From positions 26,529,501-26,593,500 of the forward strand of contig NC_092650.1 of assembly GCF_032118995.1 (NCBI RefSeq): DNA of 64,000 nucleotides, in the 5' to 3' direction. Origin of the DNA: Asterias amurensis (taxonomy: Eukaryota > Echinodermata > Asteroidea > Forcipulatida > Asteriidae). Shown piece after piece: positions 44,526-58,019 of this stretch. Each line of letters opens with the position of its first letter. Positions within the stretch are counted from its first letter, which is position 1. Made by a program: the position numbers and the translations under genes. The notes under the pieces are model-generated. The model made no database searches. It saw only the letters and a program-made list of their open reading frames with translations, and was not told where the DNA came from.

Positions 44526-44631
44526 GGTGTATTTTTGATAGTTTGTCAATTATGCAGTATCCCCAATCGGTGTGTCCGTGCATACACCGATTGGGGATAC
44601 TGCATAATTGACAAACTATCAAAAATACACC
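44526..44631. repeat. Perfect 48-nt inverted repeat with 10-nt spacer
   Basis: Arms 44526-44573 and 44584-44631 are exact reverse complements (GGTGTATTTTTGATAGTTTG outward). It sits between two family A copies, each of which abuts it with the word GTCTTTAAAGACA. Confidence 0.93.
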
Positions 44632-44636
44632 ATGTC

Positions 44637-44984
44637 TTTAAAGACAGTGGACACTATTGGTAATTGTCACATACAATAACAAAACTTGTGAGCATTTTGA
44701 CTCAATTGGTAATTGAAGTTGCAAGAAAGTAATGAAAGATGAAACAACCTTTTTACATAAAATTGTGTGCTTTCAAATTAGACTTCATGCCTGAAGCGTT
44801 ATTCAAATATTTTGGGTGCAAAATATTGTTGATGCAAAATTATCTTTCTCTAAAAACTACACTACTTCAAAGGGAGTTGTTTCTAAAAATGTTTTATATT
44901 ATAAATAGCTCTCTAGTGCTCATTATCAAGTAACTGTTGGCCATTAACCTGCAGAGCAATTACCAAAAGTACACCTGCCTTTAA
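44637..44984 (-). mobile_element. Family A element, diverged
   Basis: TTAAAGACAGTGGACACTATT at the start; a degraded right end GCAATTACCAAAAGTACACCTG. Lies directly after the hairpin. Confidence 0.75.
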
Positions 44985-45209
44985 TAATTTACTATCCATC
45001 ATTTTATAGCATTCTGGTGCATGCATTTTTCAGTTCAGTCATAAAGCGTATACCTGTACGCGTAACATGTACAGCATCACCAGCGTGCATGTTTTAATTT
45101 CTTTGTGTTGGTAGAGTAAAACTGTGCATGAACCCAAACGTGTGTCTTTTAATGTCCATTGACGCGGGTTTTATTGTCATTCTTAATCACTCATGCGTTA
45201 TTAATTGAG

Positions 45210-46210
45210 AGGATATGGTCGAAAAAGCACAAGTAGTAAACATCCTACCATCGTTTACTCATTGACTGGCTCGAAAAGGTTTAAATGGGAAATCTGCAAA
45301 AATGACCAAAATTATTTTTACTACAGGATATAGTCAGAAGTATGTACAGTTAAAGGAACACATTGCCTTGGATCGGCCGAGTTGGTCAATAAAAATCCGT
45401 TCGTAACCGTTTGTTATAAAATGCATTGGTTAGAAAGATATGTTTTAAAAGTAGAATAAAACTGATCCACACAAATTTGCCTCAAATTTGTGTGGTTTTC
45501 CTTTTTCTTTGCAAACTAACATGGTCGGCCATTAATGGGAGTCGAAAATTTGACTCCATTAAATGGCCGACCGTGTTAATCAACGAGGTAAAAGGAAAAC
45601 CATGCGTGTTTGAGTGATACTTGATTGGATCATTATATTCTACTTTTAAAATATCTCTCTATTCATATGTATTTTATAATTAACAGGTACAAACGCTTTT
45701 CAAAGACCAACTCGCCCTATACAAGGCAATGTGTTCCTTTAACATCTACCATCAGTTACTCATAATCAAAATATTTATGATATAAATATCTGCAAGAAGT
45801 TTCAGTCGGAAAAGCACAAGTAGTAAACATCCAACTATCGTTTACCCTGACTGAATTAAAATGTTTATCTATAAACATCTGCAAGAATTATCAGAATACA
45901 TTTTCACAAAAGTATCAGAAAAGCAGGAGTAAACATTTACCATCGGTTACTCATTGACTGAATCAAAATATTTATGCAAAATAGTAGTTAATGGCCTGAT
46001 GTTCCAACCATAGCAGAGTCTTCCTCGAAAGCTAAATGAAAACGTAACCAAAATATTTATAGGAGAAACCTGCAAGAAGTGTCAGAATCCATTCTCACAA
46101 AAGAATAATGGTCAGAAAAGCACTACAGTAAGTCGTTCTTACTCCATGAGTTATTATAAACATCTATCTTCATTTCCCCATTTGACAGAATCACAATATT
46201 TACAGGGCAA
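45210..46210. repeat. Degenerate tandem repeat split by a foldback insertion
   Basis: Units sharing GAAAAGCACAAGTAGTAAACATCC, ATCGTTTACTCATTGACTG and CAAAATATTTATG with CTGCAAGAA recur at about 45220, 45765, 45810, 45920 and 46110. Family B copy 5 (45350-45742) lies inside the array. Confidence 0.65.
45350..45742. mobile_element. Foldback element, family B copy 5
   Basis: TTAAAGGAACACATTGCCTTG to CAAGGCAATGTGTTCCTTTAA. Centre GGGAGTCGAAAATTTGACTCC. Inserted in a tandem array. Confidence 0.87.
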
Positions 46211-47154
46211 ACCTGCTAAGAATGTGAGTGTTATTTAAAGTATGATGAAGTTGCTGCCTAGCTTGCACCCACATGATTTCCTTGCAAATTTCCGCTACAT
46301 CTGACAATTCCTTCTGCTTTTAAAAGAGTTGTAAAATTGTCCTTGTTGCTGATGTAGCACTACAAACATGTACATGTATGGTTCTCCTACTTTGAAAGGT
46401 AACTATAGGCAAATTATGGCCAATAGGCAAAACAACATAAACCTTTTTTTTTCTCTTCTGTTTTTTTCGTAATGGGAAGGGGGGGGGTAAAAACAAATTC
46501 ATTAAACTCATCACGATAACACCATTTATAATGTCAATGATTGCACTAAGGCTTTTACAACCAACCCAAAGAATACACCAAGTACAAATATTCAGAGGAC
46601 CTTGTTTCAATTCAACATGCTTCAGCCGAACTTCAAAAATGTTGGTCCAGGATGCCCCCAAAATGTCTAGAACCTGTGTATGATGATGAAAACTGAATGG
46701 GAGAATCCACTCTATCTCTATGCACTGAGATGCCACACCCCGTTAACACCATTGCACCTGTACAGACGTTAATTCAAACCTCCAGTATGAACATTCTAAT
46801 TAGACATGTAAACAGTCTCCAGTCCTAGTCAGAGAGTGAACGGTGGATGGAGAGCGGCCTAGTAATCTGCCAGCCAATTCCAAATTGACACTGGCAGATA
46901 TTGCCGTGTTGAATTGAATGCAGCGATTAAGAGGCTCGCTGGTGCTTGGCAGCGGCAGGTCGACATTGGTATGCATTAAGGGTACGGGCTGACTGTGTGT
47001 GATGCAGGCAACATTGTTAACCATCATGGTGTCGCTGGCTAGCATACAGCATAAGGGTTCGAAATGCAGAATGAATTCTAATGCGGTGAATTCAAAATGC
47101 AATGTTCAAAGCATTCTGCACTTCTACTGGGCCTAATTTCATAGAGCTGCTGCT

Positions 47155-47543
47155 TTAAAGGCAGTATAGACACTATTGGTAATTACTCAAAATAATTATT
47201 GGCATAAAACCTCACTTGGTAACGAGTAATGGGGAGAGGTTGATGGTATAAAACATTGTGAGAAACGGCTCCCTCTGAAGTGACGTAGTTTTCGAGAAAG
47301 AAGTAATTTTCAACGAATTTGATTTAAAGACCTCAAGTTTAGAATTTGAGGTCTCGAAATCAAGCATTTGAAAGCACACAACTTCGTGCGACAAGGGTGT
47401 TTTTTTATTTCTTAGTTATCTCGCAACTCCTTTGACTAATCGAGCTCAAATTTTCACAGGTTTGTTATTTAATGCCTATGTTGAGATACACCAAGTGAGA
47501 AGACTGGATTCTGACAATTACCAATATTGTCCATTGTCTTTAA
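47155..47543 (+). mobile_element. Family A element nested in a family E fragment
   Basis: TTAAAGGCAGTATAGACACTA to the diverged right end TTGTCCATTGTCTTTAA. Directly before it is GGGCCTAATTTCATAGAGCTG, one arm of family E; diverged E-like DNA resumes after it (about 47560-47650). Confidence 0.8.
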
Positions 47544-48835
47544 AGCTGAAATATGTTTTTAGTTCTGCTAAGTGCAATTTAGCAGGAAACCAGTCACAAA
47601 TCCTGTATGTGAAATGGGTTTTTGGTTGGCATCCATCATATTCTGGTAGTAAATGTTTTGACAAAAAGCTGGGCCAAGGACTAAGACCAGTATTCAGTAG
47701 ATATTTCCGAGACCAGCATACTCATACGGACAAATTGGTACTGCATGAAAGATTTAAACTAATTACACTCACAAATAGGGTGACAATCAGCCACAACGAG
47801 TTCATTGCAATGCTTAGGTTGCAAAACGTTGAACTATACCTATCAGATTCTTTTTGCTTATACCAAGCACTCAAGTAATGTGAACATTTTCTCTTTAAGT
47901 GAAACACAGGTACAGATATCAGGTAGCTGATATTGGATCAGTGGTCAGGACTACACAGTGTCACAGGACGGTGGGACGTGGGACGGGCAGAAATGTTAGT
48001 ACCTCTGCTAAATTCAGCACATTAAACCTGACCCTGGAGAACATGTATCTCACACCGGGTCCAATCAATGGGGTTGGCATTTCAAATAAACAGAAACCCC
48101 TGGATCTGCCCGCTTGTATTAAAACAAATCTTTAAATCGGATTCCATTTCTCAGGGATCGCTGCCCTTAATACAAATCGGCACCTGTTTTCTAACAGAAC
48201 AAAAACATGTTTAGCGTCCTCCCTTTTTAAAAAAAAGAAAGAATGCAGCCATTTCTTTTTCTGAAGTGATAGCCCAAAATATTTTTTAAGACAAACAGAT
48301 GGGCTATTTTGGGGTTTTTTTTTTTTTGTTTTTTTTGTTGGCTGATATAATTTTATTATATCCTTTTTTTAATTTCAAAAAAGTTAATTTAAAAGGAAAA
48401 GGAAAAACAAGGGGAGGCGGCCTCTAGAAAGGAAGCTGGCAGGGACTCATAACATGTTTTATTTTTATTTGGTGTAATGCAATGATATGTTACTTTCTCT
48501 CTCTCTCACTCGTTCGCGATGATGGGAAAGACCGATATATTATCTGTGAAATAAGTGCCTCCCAGACAAACTAGTTGCGAAGGAATGGACCATCTGGAGG
48601 GAAACAGCAGGTCACACAGTGAGAGAGGTCGGGGCGTGTCAAAGGTCAAGCTATTCAGTTTGTAGAGAAAGAGGGATCCCATGGTGATGAGAATCAATGT
48701 TGTCAATTAGGGCTTCAATAAAAGACACCTCAAATTTCATGAATAGAGTGAGACAGCATCGTGCCATTGACCATGAATTGGTGACATCAGCAGTATTGAG
48801 GTTTTCCCCCTAGGGAGGAGCGTGTAGGGAAAAAC

Positions 48836-49130
48836 CTGGGCCCAATTCCATAGCATGTTTTGAGATACGAGTGCTTACACTTTTTGATACAGACAAACTT
48901 ACCCAATCAAAATGTTACAGTAGGCCTAATATGTCCACCATCACCATAACTCAAGATGGCTTGTTGAGGCTCTGCTTGTGAGCAGAAAATATTGCTAAAC
49001 AATTTTCTTCTAGGCACAGATAAGCAGGATACCAGTCACAAATGGTACTTTGGTTGGTAACCTTATTCTGGTAAGCAAAATTTTGTTACTGCTTAGCTAC
49101 TTTTTTGTGCTTCAGCAAATTGATTAAGTA
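48836..49130. mobile_element. Family E element
   Basis: GGGCCCAATTCCATAGC at the start, AAGCAGGATACCAGTCACAA and TGGTTGGTAACCTTATTCTGG inside; the right terminus is decayed. Confidence 0.55.
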
Positions 49131-49887
49131 GAAACTCCTTGAGATGTACATGTACAGTGTATGAGGTCTGCAAGAAAATATGATGGGATGGAAATGAAAG
49201 TGGAGTAGTAGCGACTCGTGCACTTTGTTTCATTGTGCATGACAGGATCGAGAATCAAGGGGCAAAACCCTAGTACTTAATGTACATGTAGGTCTTCATG
49301 ACGATCTGACACTTGTTATGAAATCATATATGGCACCTAATTTGACTTCTCTCGATACTGGGAGCGGTTTTGATTGAAGAATTTAACGTACAAGCACAAA
49401 CTAGGCCAGTGGTTGCGTGAACTCAAGGAGACTGTATGGTATCGATACATGCACTATGATCTGACAGTGACACACAGCACGATGAAATTGAGCTAGGTAA
49501 ATTTGAACGAGACTGCCGTGCATTCCGATCAGGAATCAAGATACTTAATATCAAGTCATTTTTTTCTATACATTGAAAATTCAAAGCAGATGTGGAACCA
49601 AACAGAGATGCTCCAATCCTTGTATCAATCAATCGTCTTGTAATGTCATTAGCCTTGTTTGAGACGAGATGGAAAAAATATAATAATCGTGGGACGGATT
49701 AACATTTGGCCTTACTGTGAGATAATGATCCTGTGGAGAGCAGAGTGGGGTGTCTACACTGCTCCACATGGCCGGAATTTATTCCTAAAAAAACAAAAAA
49801 CCAAAGGACAAAGCCACTTTGCACGGAATATTCGAAGGGCATTTTATTTTATAAAGTGTCTCCAGTGGGAGACGTTTTAGACGCTGA

Positions 49888-49995
49888 TGGCAGCAGACAT
49901 AACGGTCGTTCTTTGCGGCTCTGAGCGTGCGCGCACAGGCTCAGTATTGCACGAGTAAGTCTGAGCAAGCACACTATACTGGCGAGAACTATTAA
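49888..49995 (+). mobile_element. Family H MITE, copy 2
   Basis: GCAGACATAACGGTCGTTCTT, GCGTGCGCGCACAGG, CTCAGTATTGCACG and GGCGAGAACT match the copy at 31555-31660. Confidence 0.6.
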
Positions 49996-51509
49996 TAAAA
50001 TCAATGAAACTGCTACAAAAGCAAAGGAAATGCAACACAATCTCCCAAGCCAATTCAAACGCAGACAAGGCAATACCTTGCCATCCTACAGTCTGATGCA
50101 AAAAAAAATACAGTTCATTGTCCCTATTATCGTTTTTAAGGGGATGTTAGTTTTCTCTCATAACTGCCAGACAATGTCTCGTAAAACATGCCAATGCGAC
50201 TCTCCATCTTCATCAGCCAAACCCTGAAAGGGTCATTCAAGAGGTCATTGTGTAGGGCTACAACACAATATATGTCCCTCTATCCCAAAATAAACAGCCC
50301 GGATCACGGCCTTTATGCAACCCTGGACTGGGGTCTTTTGTACCATGGAGGTAGGTACACACCTTCCCTGATTTGACTGAGTTTCTGAACCCATTCATTG
50401 TTACACTGTGCTGGGAGTGGGCTCACAAATTATGGGTTGGGTCTTTAAATGGGACTTGTACAGTATTCCACACACACTTTATGTTGGCATTAAAGTATGC
50501 ACACTACTGCATCATACCGCATCATTGTACACAGTGATAGTTATACAACTGTATAGGCCTGTCATTTTATAAAGAATCACATCAAAGTATTATTTCCTAT
50601 CTATTTCTGGTAATGAAACCAAGAATGCCTCGTTAGTGAACTTAATCAGTGCAGAATGCAAGCTTGAGGAACCCTGCATAAAAAACACGCTTGTAATATG
50701 TGATTGTGATTAAAAAACACCAGGGTTAACCCCTACTCTTCCATAATACGTATAAAGTGTACTTGCATGCACTACATACCCTAATAAATGTACGCAGGAC
50801 CTACAGCGTAATGTCATATCCGAACAAAAGAGCAATTATGGTGAAGGAGAATCTCAAAGTCTGCGGCACGTTCTAGGCTGAAAAGAACGTTCCTGTGGGC
50901 AAATGCCCGCAATCCATCGGACCGCCAGAACATTCCACTGAACCACATTATTGTGCAAAAGCGCAGGAGCCATCCTACGCCAGTGAATATACGCGAAGTA
51001 TTTTGAAAGTCCAATAGACAGTTTCGACAGACGACCAGGAGGTCCATGTGCCTGCGCTTGAACACTTCTGACTTTTGAGTTGGTCTCTAAAGTATCTTGC
51101 TAGGGACACAAAATGCCATGACCGGTATCTGAACCCAGACTCTGCTGGTAGAGAAAGCATGATACGGACCCCCCCCCCCCCTAAAAAAAAAAAGAAAGAA
51201 AAAGGAAACGTACATTACTAGGCTTTTACAGACTTTAGCCATTTACTTGTTATATCGATTCCAATGATATTCTGAGGGCAAAATAGACCGGAAATAGGAT
51301 CATGTCTATTTTGTTACATTGATTGTGTGAATCAGAAAGGCCATTAACTGAACCGTGAAGTTCAAGCCCAAAGTCAAAGCATCACATACGGACAGTTCTA
51401 CAACACAAACCGATAATTGATACTAAAGCATCGACTCAACATTCCAACAAATCGCTATCATACCGAGGACATTCCTCACAAATCCCCAACCAACAATCCA
51501 GACGCCGAT

Positions 51510-51650
51510 TTCACAAAGAGCTTAGATTGTTCTTAAGAGAGAGTGAATCAATCTTAATTGCTAAGCAAAGTGTGATGTCACAATACACATCGCTATGGCA
51601 TTACGACTCATCTTACAATGAATTTGCATGCTTTAAGAGACTGGGCCCTA
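51510..51650. mobile_element. Palindromic MITE, family K copy 1
   Basis: GATTTCACAAAGAGCTTAGATTG to CTTTAAGAGACTGGGCCC, with a centre TGTGATGTCACAA. A related copy is at 55383-55530. Confidence 0.45.
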
Positions 51651-52584
51651 GAGCCAATTTCATGAAACTTTGTGCAAGTTCACTTGTGCAAAATTGATCA
51701 CGCAAGTTGTGCATCACTCATACAAGAAATCGGTTGAAACGGACCAGCTGCGTAAAGTTTCATTACATTGGCAGTAGGGCCCAACTTCATGGATCTGATT
51801 ACCAGTGAAGCCTCTGAGGCTAACAGCTCCTAGAATCATGGTTACAAGTGCAGAATTCAGTTAGTAATTAAAGCTTGGCCATGAAATTTGGACCATTTTC
51901 TGAAAATTCAGTTGTTTACGGGGCCACAGCTGGCCTGGTTGCTAGGCGACACTGACAACTTAAAAGCGTCATGCTACATGTAATTGTTTTTCCCAAAAAA
52001 TATATTCTAAATTGCTCAGAGGCAAAACAAACAGGTCTTCACGCTTGGCCGATATCGGCTGATATTATAAGTTGATTATACCTGAATTATTCAAGGTGGA
52101 TTGATCTGCAATGAGCAATAAACCTTGATCACAGTTTAATGTGTGTACATTATACAGAGTGTTATCTCAGTGCTACCATCTACCAACCTCTGTCATGGAC
52201 CATGCCTGCACAAGCAATATTCAAAACTGATTAGCATTTTATCAAAAGGGGAGATCAGACTATTTAGGTACTCCAGCCTCTATTTGGCTTCATTTGTTTG
52301 AATGAAAGGTTTTAAACAAAATGGCTGCCCATCAATTATGATAAGCCATTGCGGAATGGAAATTATGGATTGACCTCTTCCTGCCTTCATCTTAGAGGTC
52401 AAACGAGGACCTGAAACAATGGAAACACACAAGTGCACAAATAGTCCAATGAGCAACCTTCTGTTGACTGCTAGCCATGGCATCTATGTACTTGTACATA
52501 TAAGCTGCGCATAGGATGGACCAATAGGCAACCTTCCTTTAACCTGTGTGTAAGGTCATCATGGTATATTTGTTAAAAACTACA

Positions 52585-52680
52585 ACTAGATGTAGCTTGG
52601 TTGGTAGAGCACCGGCATGCTAATCCAGAGGTCATAGGTTCAAGTTCCACTCTAGTCGATGTTTCTTTGCTCAACCCAAA
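52585..52680 (+). mobile_element. tRNA-derived SINE, family J single arm
   Basis: A box TAGCTTGGTTGGTAGAGCAC and B box GGTTCAAGTTCC, then the tail CTAGTCGATGTTTCTTTGCTCAACCC shared with 26690, 61600 and 62635. The anticodon arm does not pair well, so it is not called a functional tRNA. Confidence 0.65.
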
Positions 52681-55382
52681 TCGTTTTTGAGAAAGATTCA
52701 ACAACAAATAAATAAAATTAGATAGCCTAGCGAAATTAAATTGTCCCTTATAAGAGGACAACTATTTACTTACATATTTCAGCCTTATATTGTCTAATTA
52801 CCTTTAATATGCAAATGCCCATAGCAACTACTGAGCTTGTCCCTTGAAGATAGAACCAACAAAGCACTGAATACAATTTTATTGAGTTAGCAGATTAAAC
52901 AAGGAGACTTTCAATGAACGCAAAGCTTCGTTCAAACATGGCTGCCTTGAAATTGGCCATGTACGAATAATAACAATCGTATTAAAATCTCCCCCTCTAT
53001 CATTAATCTTAATCTAATATCGTCAATATCCCAAGGCGTTTTTGCGCTAATTAAATTAGCGCAGACTTTCTTTAGATCCTATAATGGTATTAAGATAAAC
53101 ATCAGCCTGAATTCCTTCACTGATGTTGACCTTGCTTAGGAGGATTTTTTTTTTTTGGACAGAGATAATTTCTTTGCTCAGAAATATGTTTATTGGGGCA
53201 CCAGTTGCAACAGTGTAAACTGTATAATGAAAATTTGTCTGGTAACCAGTTGCTGTTTAGCAAAGCCTTGGCTGTGTACTTGGTAGTTTTTATGATTACA
53301 GCAGGGTCGAAATAAACGGTGTTAAGCATGAGCGAGACCAGCGAAAATGTCTTCAGACCACCGAAGTCACAAAAACTGAAGGCCCAATTGGACAGGGAAA
53401 ACAAAATTATCTTCCTTAAAATTTCTCTGCATCCTTCTGAATGATTATAGGGCCACCAAATGTTGTGAAGGACCAGTAAAATTTTTGTTTGACTGTCCCT
53501 ACTAGCTAGTAACAATTTAATTTAAATTTGACCCCTGTTACAGGCTTTATGAAACTGGACCCAAGCCTGTGTTCTATCAAAAGCCACACCCAGTTATTAT
53601 CCTTGATTAAAGTACACTGCTCTTGACAGTCCACAGTCAAAGACACGGCTCACTTCAAAAGGGCGATGTGCTTACAAAATTTCATCCTGTAATTAGATTG
53701 TTCTACTTTATGTCCAAGTGATACCACACATGTCAAATTCATTTTCCAAGATGCTGTTTCAAATCTTGCCTCCTTGGACGTAAACGGGAAGACAAGAGCA
53801 GGATTGGATCATCATTCAACGACGATCGAGCCATCTGAGGCTGGGATAAATATAGTCTTGATGACCCTGGGCTGCAGAGTTGTCACACTTGGTGAACTGA
53901 GATGTAATAATAAACGCAGCTTTGCTTAATCCAGGCGGAGAAATTGTTAACGCATTGTACTCTCCAAACTCACACGTTTCGCTCAAATGACCTCAGAGTG
54001 TACAAAGCAATTTCTAAAACAACTATGATTTTTTATTATTTTTTATTTATTTATACAACAGTCAGGGACACTTAATTCTGGTTGATAAAATAATGCGTAA
54101 ACAATTTGAAAGATTTTGTTTTTTTGAAATGTTTATATGTATATCGTGATACTTTTGTGATCAATTGACCAAGGAGTGTCCTGTCCAAGTTTGTAATTTT
54201 GCAAGATTTTAGCAAAGCAAACTCAGCTTTTCTGTTTGCCTTCGTGGGACTGGTAGAATCCTTACTCGATGCCACATGGCCCTCTCAGCATTCATCCTCC
54301 CTGACAGCCTGGGAAGGAACTCCAATGTGGCCATAGGGGCCACAACATCAAAGGGGTCGCACCCTAACCTTTATACTCTCTACTACTCAGGTAAACAGGT
54401 ACGCAATAAATCACTCAGCGGGCTGCAAGCCAGACAATATCATAATTTAGGAACATATGGTATCCAGTCCTGTTTGGTCTACCGCCACCACCTTGTACAA
54501 CTAGCTGCACTTGTTCCTACTTCTAACCACTTGTTCAATGTTCTAGGCAAAAGGGAAGAATATCAAAAAGCTCCCGAGGGGACACCACACTCATTCAATG
54601 AAACAAAGGTTTCAAAATTACACTGAGTGTAAAGAATAGTGTTTATTTTAACAGCATGAGTCAGTTCCTGTGATAGCATGAACATTTCCCCCACCTCAAA
54701 GCAACATTTTCATGAGTGAACCTTGTGTCCTTTAGAACTGTTAACATAGTAATTTTAACTTTCTGCTGAGCAGCCTTTACTTACAACAACAATGCCCTGT
54801 TTCTCATCAATGCCAAGATAAACACAAACTTCGACATTTGACCTTACCCTTTGACAAGTACCAGCATATCAATTAAACTAACTGACCATCCACAAACATA
54901 CAAACTGCTGAAGGCATGACTTCTCTAAAATGCAAATATGCATCTGTGCTTCTGAGCATGTTTGCCCTGTAGCCGCACTACATTGTATTATCCAAGAACG
55001 CAAGAGTAACACTCTGGGTTTTTTTAGCCAGTTTTTCAAAGCCGGTTATTTACAATGTATTACAGAAGGACTCTCCCAGGAGAAAAATAGTGAGAAATTC
55101 TCCCACGGCTTTAATGCATTGTACCCCACGTAGACTCTGTATGTAGGCAAAGTGTTGCCTGTTTCTCTCACATCTTGAGTGAACTCGATCATTGCTCAAG
55201 GGATGTCTTTACTTGTCACTTGCTGGCTGGTTAAGACGTTTGGAATTCAGTTGGACGTTTTTTAGGACGCCAAGTAAAATCAAGCTTGTCATTTTTGGGG
55301 TAGTAAAGATAATTATCTTTGTCATTATTCACGATTGAGATTCCAATAAATGTATAAATTCCTGAAAAATGACTTGCCCCTA

Positions 55383-55530
55383 CTTCATTTCACAAAGTTC
55401 CAAGATTCCATGATTCAACTTAAGATGAGTTGTCAATATGGCCACAGTGATTTGTATTGTGGCATCACATCATGCTTATCAACTAAGATTGATTTGCAGT
55501 TAAGACCAATCTTACCTCTTAGCAAAATTG
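55383..55530. mobile_element. Palindromic MITE, family K copy 2
   Basis: CATTTCACAAAGTTCCAAGATT, centre GTGGCATCACATCATGC, then CTAAGATTGATTTGCAGTTAAG. Diverged. Confidence 0.4.
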
Positions 55531-56099
55531 AGTAATGATTTGGGTTCCCTTAATTTTAGACAAGAACCTCCCAATCGCCACAATTTAGGAGATTCACCTA
55601 CTTTACACAGATTTTAACGCAAGGTTAACTATTTCTTTCTCCTTTTGTTGACTGTTTTACTTCTTCAAAGAAAACTCAAGACTGAGAAAAACCTGAAATC
55701 AGGATAAATCACACCCCTGCTTGATCAAGCTTTTTGACATTAACATTTACAGCCTGTAAATGTGGTAGGTGTTGAAAGCAGTTCTGTTTCATGTCAAAAC
55801 TCACACAGAAAATGGTTTGTGAACGTTCCCGAACTTCTAATAAATGGGGACAGGTGTTACATCCAATAAAAAAAATTATTTCCCTGCTTTATCTCAACTT
55901 CACCCTCCTTTTTCTACAGACTATTCCTGAGGGGAACAAACTCCTAGGCTGTTTGGAAGCGATCATAAATAGAAAAGTGTATGGTATGGGTAAACAGCCT
56001 GGCGAAGATTTCACCCTGAGCTGTGTGCAAAATATTTGCAAAATACACATTATGCACACACATGTTATGGCCTATTGTTGATGCAACAGGCAACGTTTC

Positions 56100-56560
56100 A
56101 TCTTTGATTGAGAGGGCAAAAGCATTTTCATTTTGCAGGGAACTGCTATTAGCAAATCTCAAAGCCTATGGCAAACTTTTAAAGGGACGCCAAAGACCAA
56201 TCAGGGGCACCATGGTCTCCATAGCCTCCATGTAACTCCATACCTGTTGATACTTTGCTCAAATAAGGGCACATCAATTTTTTCTGAAAGTAGAGGACAC
56301 TTTCACGAGGGAAATTTTAATTCCCACTTAAGGGGCACCAAGGCGAAGACCAAGGGCATTGAGGCAATTGCCTGAGTTTCCTCACTTAAGTTTCAATAAG
56401 TCAATAAGTGTGAAACAATTGGGCGACCATAATGAAGGGCAGGAAGGCCTGTCCAAACTGAAAGTCTACCAGCCTACACTGGATGTCACTGACAATTCCT
56501 ACACTGGAACATTTTAAGGGGCACCAAGGCAGTGGCAATTGCCCGAGTTCCTTCAATCCA
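56100..56560. repeat. Cluster of family F fragments
   Basis: GGGACGCCAAAGACCAATCA, AAGGGGCACCAAGGCGAAGAC and AAGGGGCACCAAGGCAGTGGC occur about 160-180 bp apart, which suggests two or three nested or tandem family F pieces. A further fragment is at 57445-57560. Confidence 0.5.
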
Positions 56561-58019
56561 ATGAAGCATTGAAGTGTGAGACAATTTGGCTGCCACTATT
56601 AGGGCTGTCTTATCGCCCCAACACTGGATGTCTGGACTGTGGCTATTGCAGCATTTATTGCCTCCAGCCACAATGGTCTACAGGCAATAAACACCCACTG
56701 TCTGCAATGGACCATGGCAGCTGTCTTACCACACTCTTCATATCACACCCAGTGATGACTCTGCTTTATAATCCCCTTTATTAAAATATCCTCATAATAT
56801 TCATCCCTTAATCCTCGGCCAGATTACCAGCTCCCTGCACTCCTCACCCTGGGTAATAGCGTATTGTTCGCTGGTCTTGTTCACATGTCTGTACCAGGGT
56901 CAGAGACTGCCACTCAATCTCAGACCCATCTTCATGGCCCTATCACTGTGGCTCAACTATCTTGTTTCCCTGTCCCTGTGCTGACCAATTACTGTGTGGA
57001 ACCTGCTCACAAACTAATTCCATGCAGGAACAATACCACATGATGTCTGTCTGCCTGGAAGAAATTATTGGTCCAAAGACTTACATTGTGTTTGGTTGGG
57101 AGACATGAATCTTAGATACAATTGTGCAGAGAACCATTGCATTCTAGTTGGTGTAATGGTGAAAGGTTTCCAACGTATCAAAGTCTGTTTGTTCTTTTGT
57201 AAAATGCAACCATGTAGGAAATGAGCAAAGTAAAAACAAGCTACATCCTTTTTCGGAGGACAAAGAATATAATTTGGTTTTACAAAGTCCATACAGGACA
57301 TTGTTGTATTGTTGGGGCTGTTCTCCAAGTTTTTGCCCAATAGTATTGGCCTATACGACAAAAACACCACATTACTCATAAATGTATGATATAATCGTAT
57401 ATGTAATTACAGTAAAGTTTATCAAAAGGAGAAAAAAAAAACAAGCAGGAGTTTCATCTTTGAGAGGGCAAGGCTATTATAATTTTGTGGAGGCCACTTC
57501 CATTTGAGAATCTTCAAGGTCTACAGTTAACTTTTGGAGGGGCACCAGGCTGGGCCTAACCAGAGTTTCCCGATAAAAATAAAAAAAAAACGAACAATCA
57601 ACAAAAACACAAACAAACCCCAATTCAGCACACACAAAAACAAAGGCAAAAACATCATTCTCACAAACAACTTGAAGACTTCAAGTGCAACCATAACCAG
57701 ATATTGATTGATTCTGTAGACAGTACAAAATGACAGAGTTCACAACTACCACAAGTGACTAATCCCAGTCTTCATTGTGTCTCTCCAAAAAAAAAAAAAG
57801 TGGAGCAGTACTTCCTGTGTCCTCAGATGTCCCTAAAAAAAGCCCCAATGAAACAAGCCTGTGGAATGTATGTGATTTATTACCCTGTTCATCAGACAAA
57901 CAGTGCAATTATCAGGCCAGTGTACCAGTCACACCCTAGGGGCCAGGCTGATCTGTTTAGAATGATAGCATCTGTACTCCTCTGGCTCTAGAACAATAAT
58001 AACATTTATATGGTTCTCT

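Noticed and set aside
46320..46736. 138-codon minus-strand frame in the presumed MTSS1 first intron
   Set aside because: Checked as a candidate I-BAR exon; contains none of the conserved I-BAR sequence and includes a translated poly-purine run.
47432..47878. 148-codon plus-strand frame
   Set aside because: Its first third is family A sequence and the next part resembles family E; the remainder has no recognisable character.
54072..54626. Back-to-back frames near 54275 on both strands
   Set aside because: No recognisable domain, the minus-strand frame lacks an ATG, and there are no paired splice sites supporting either.
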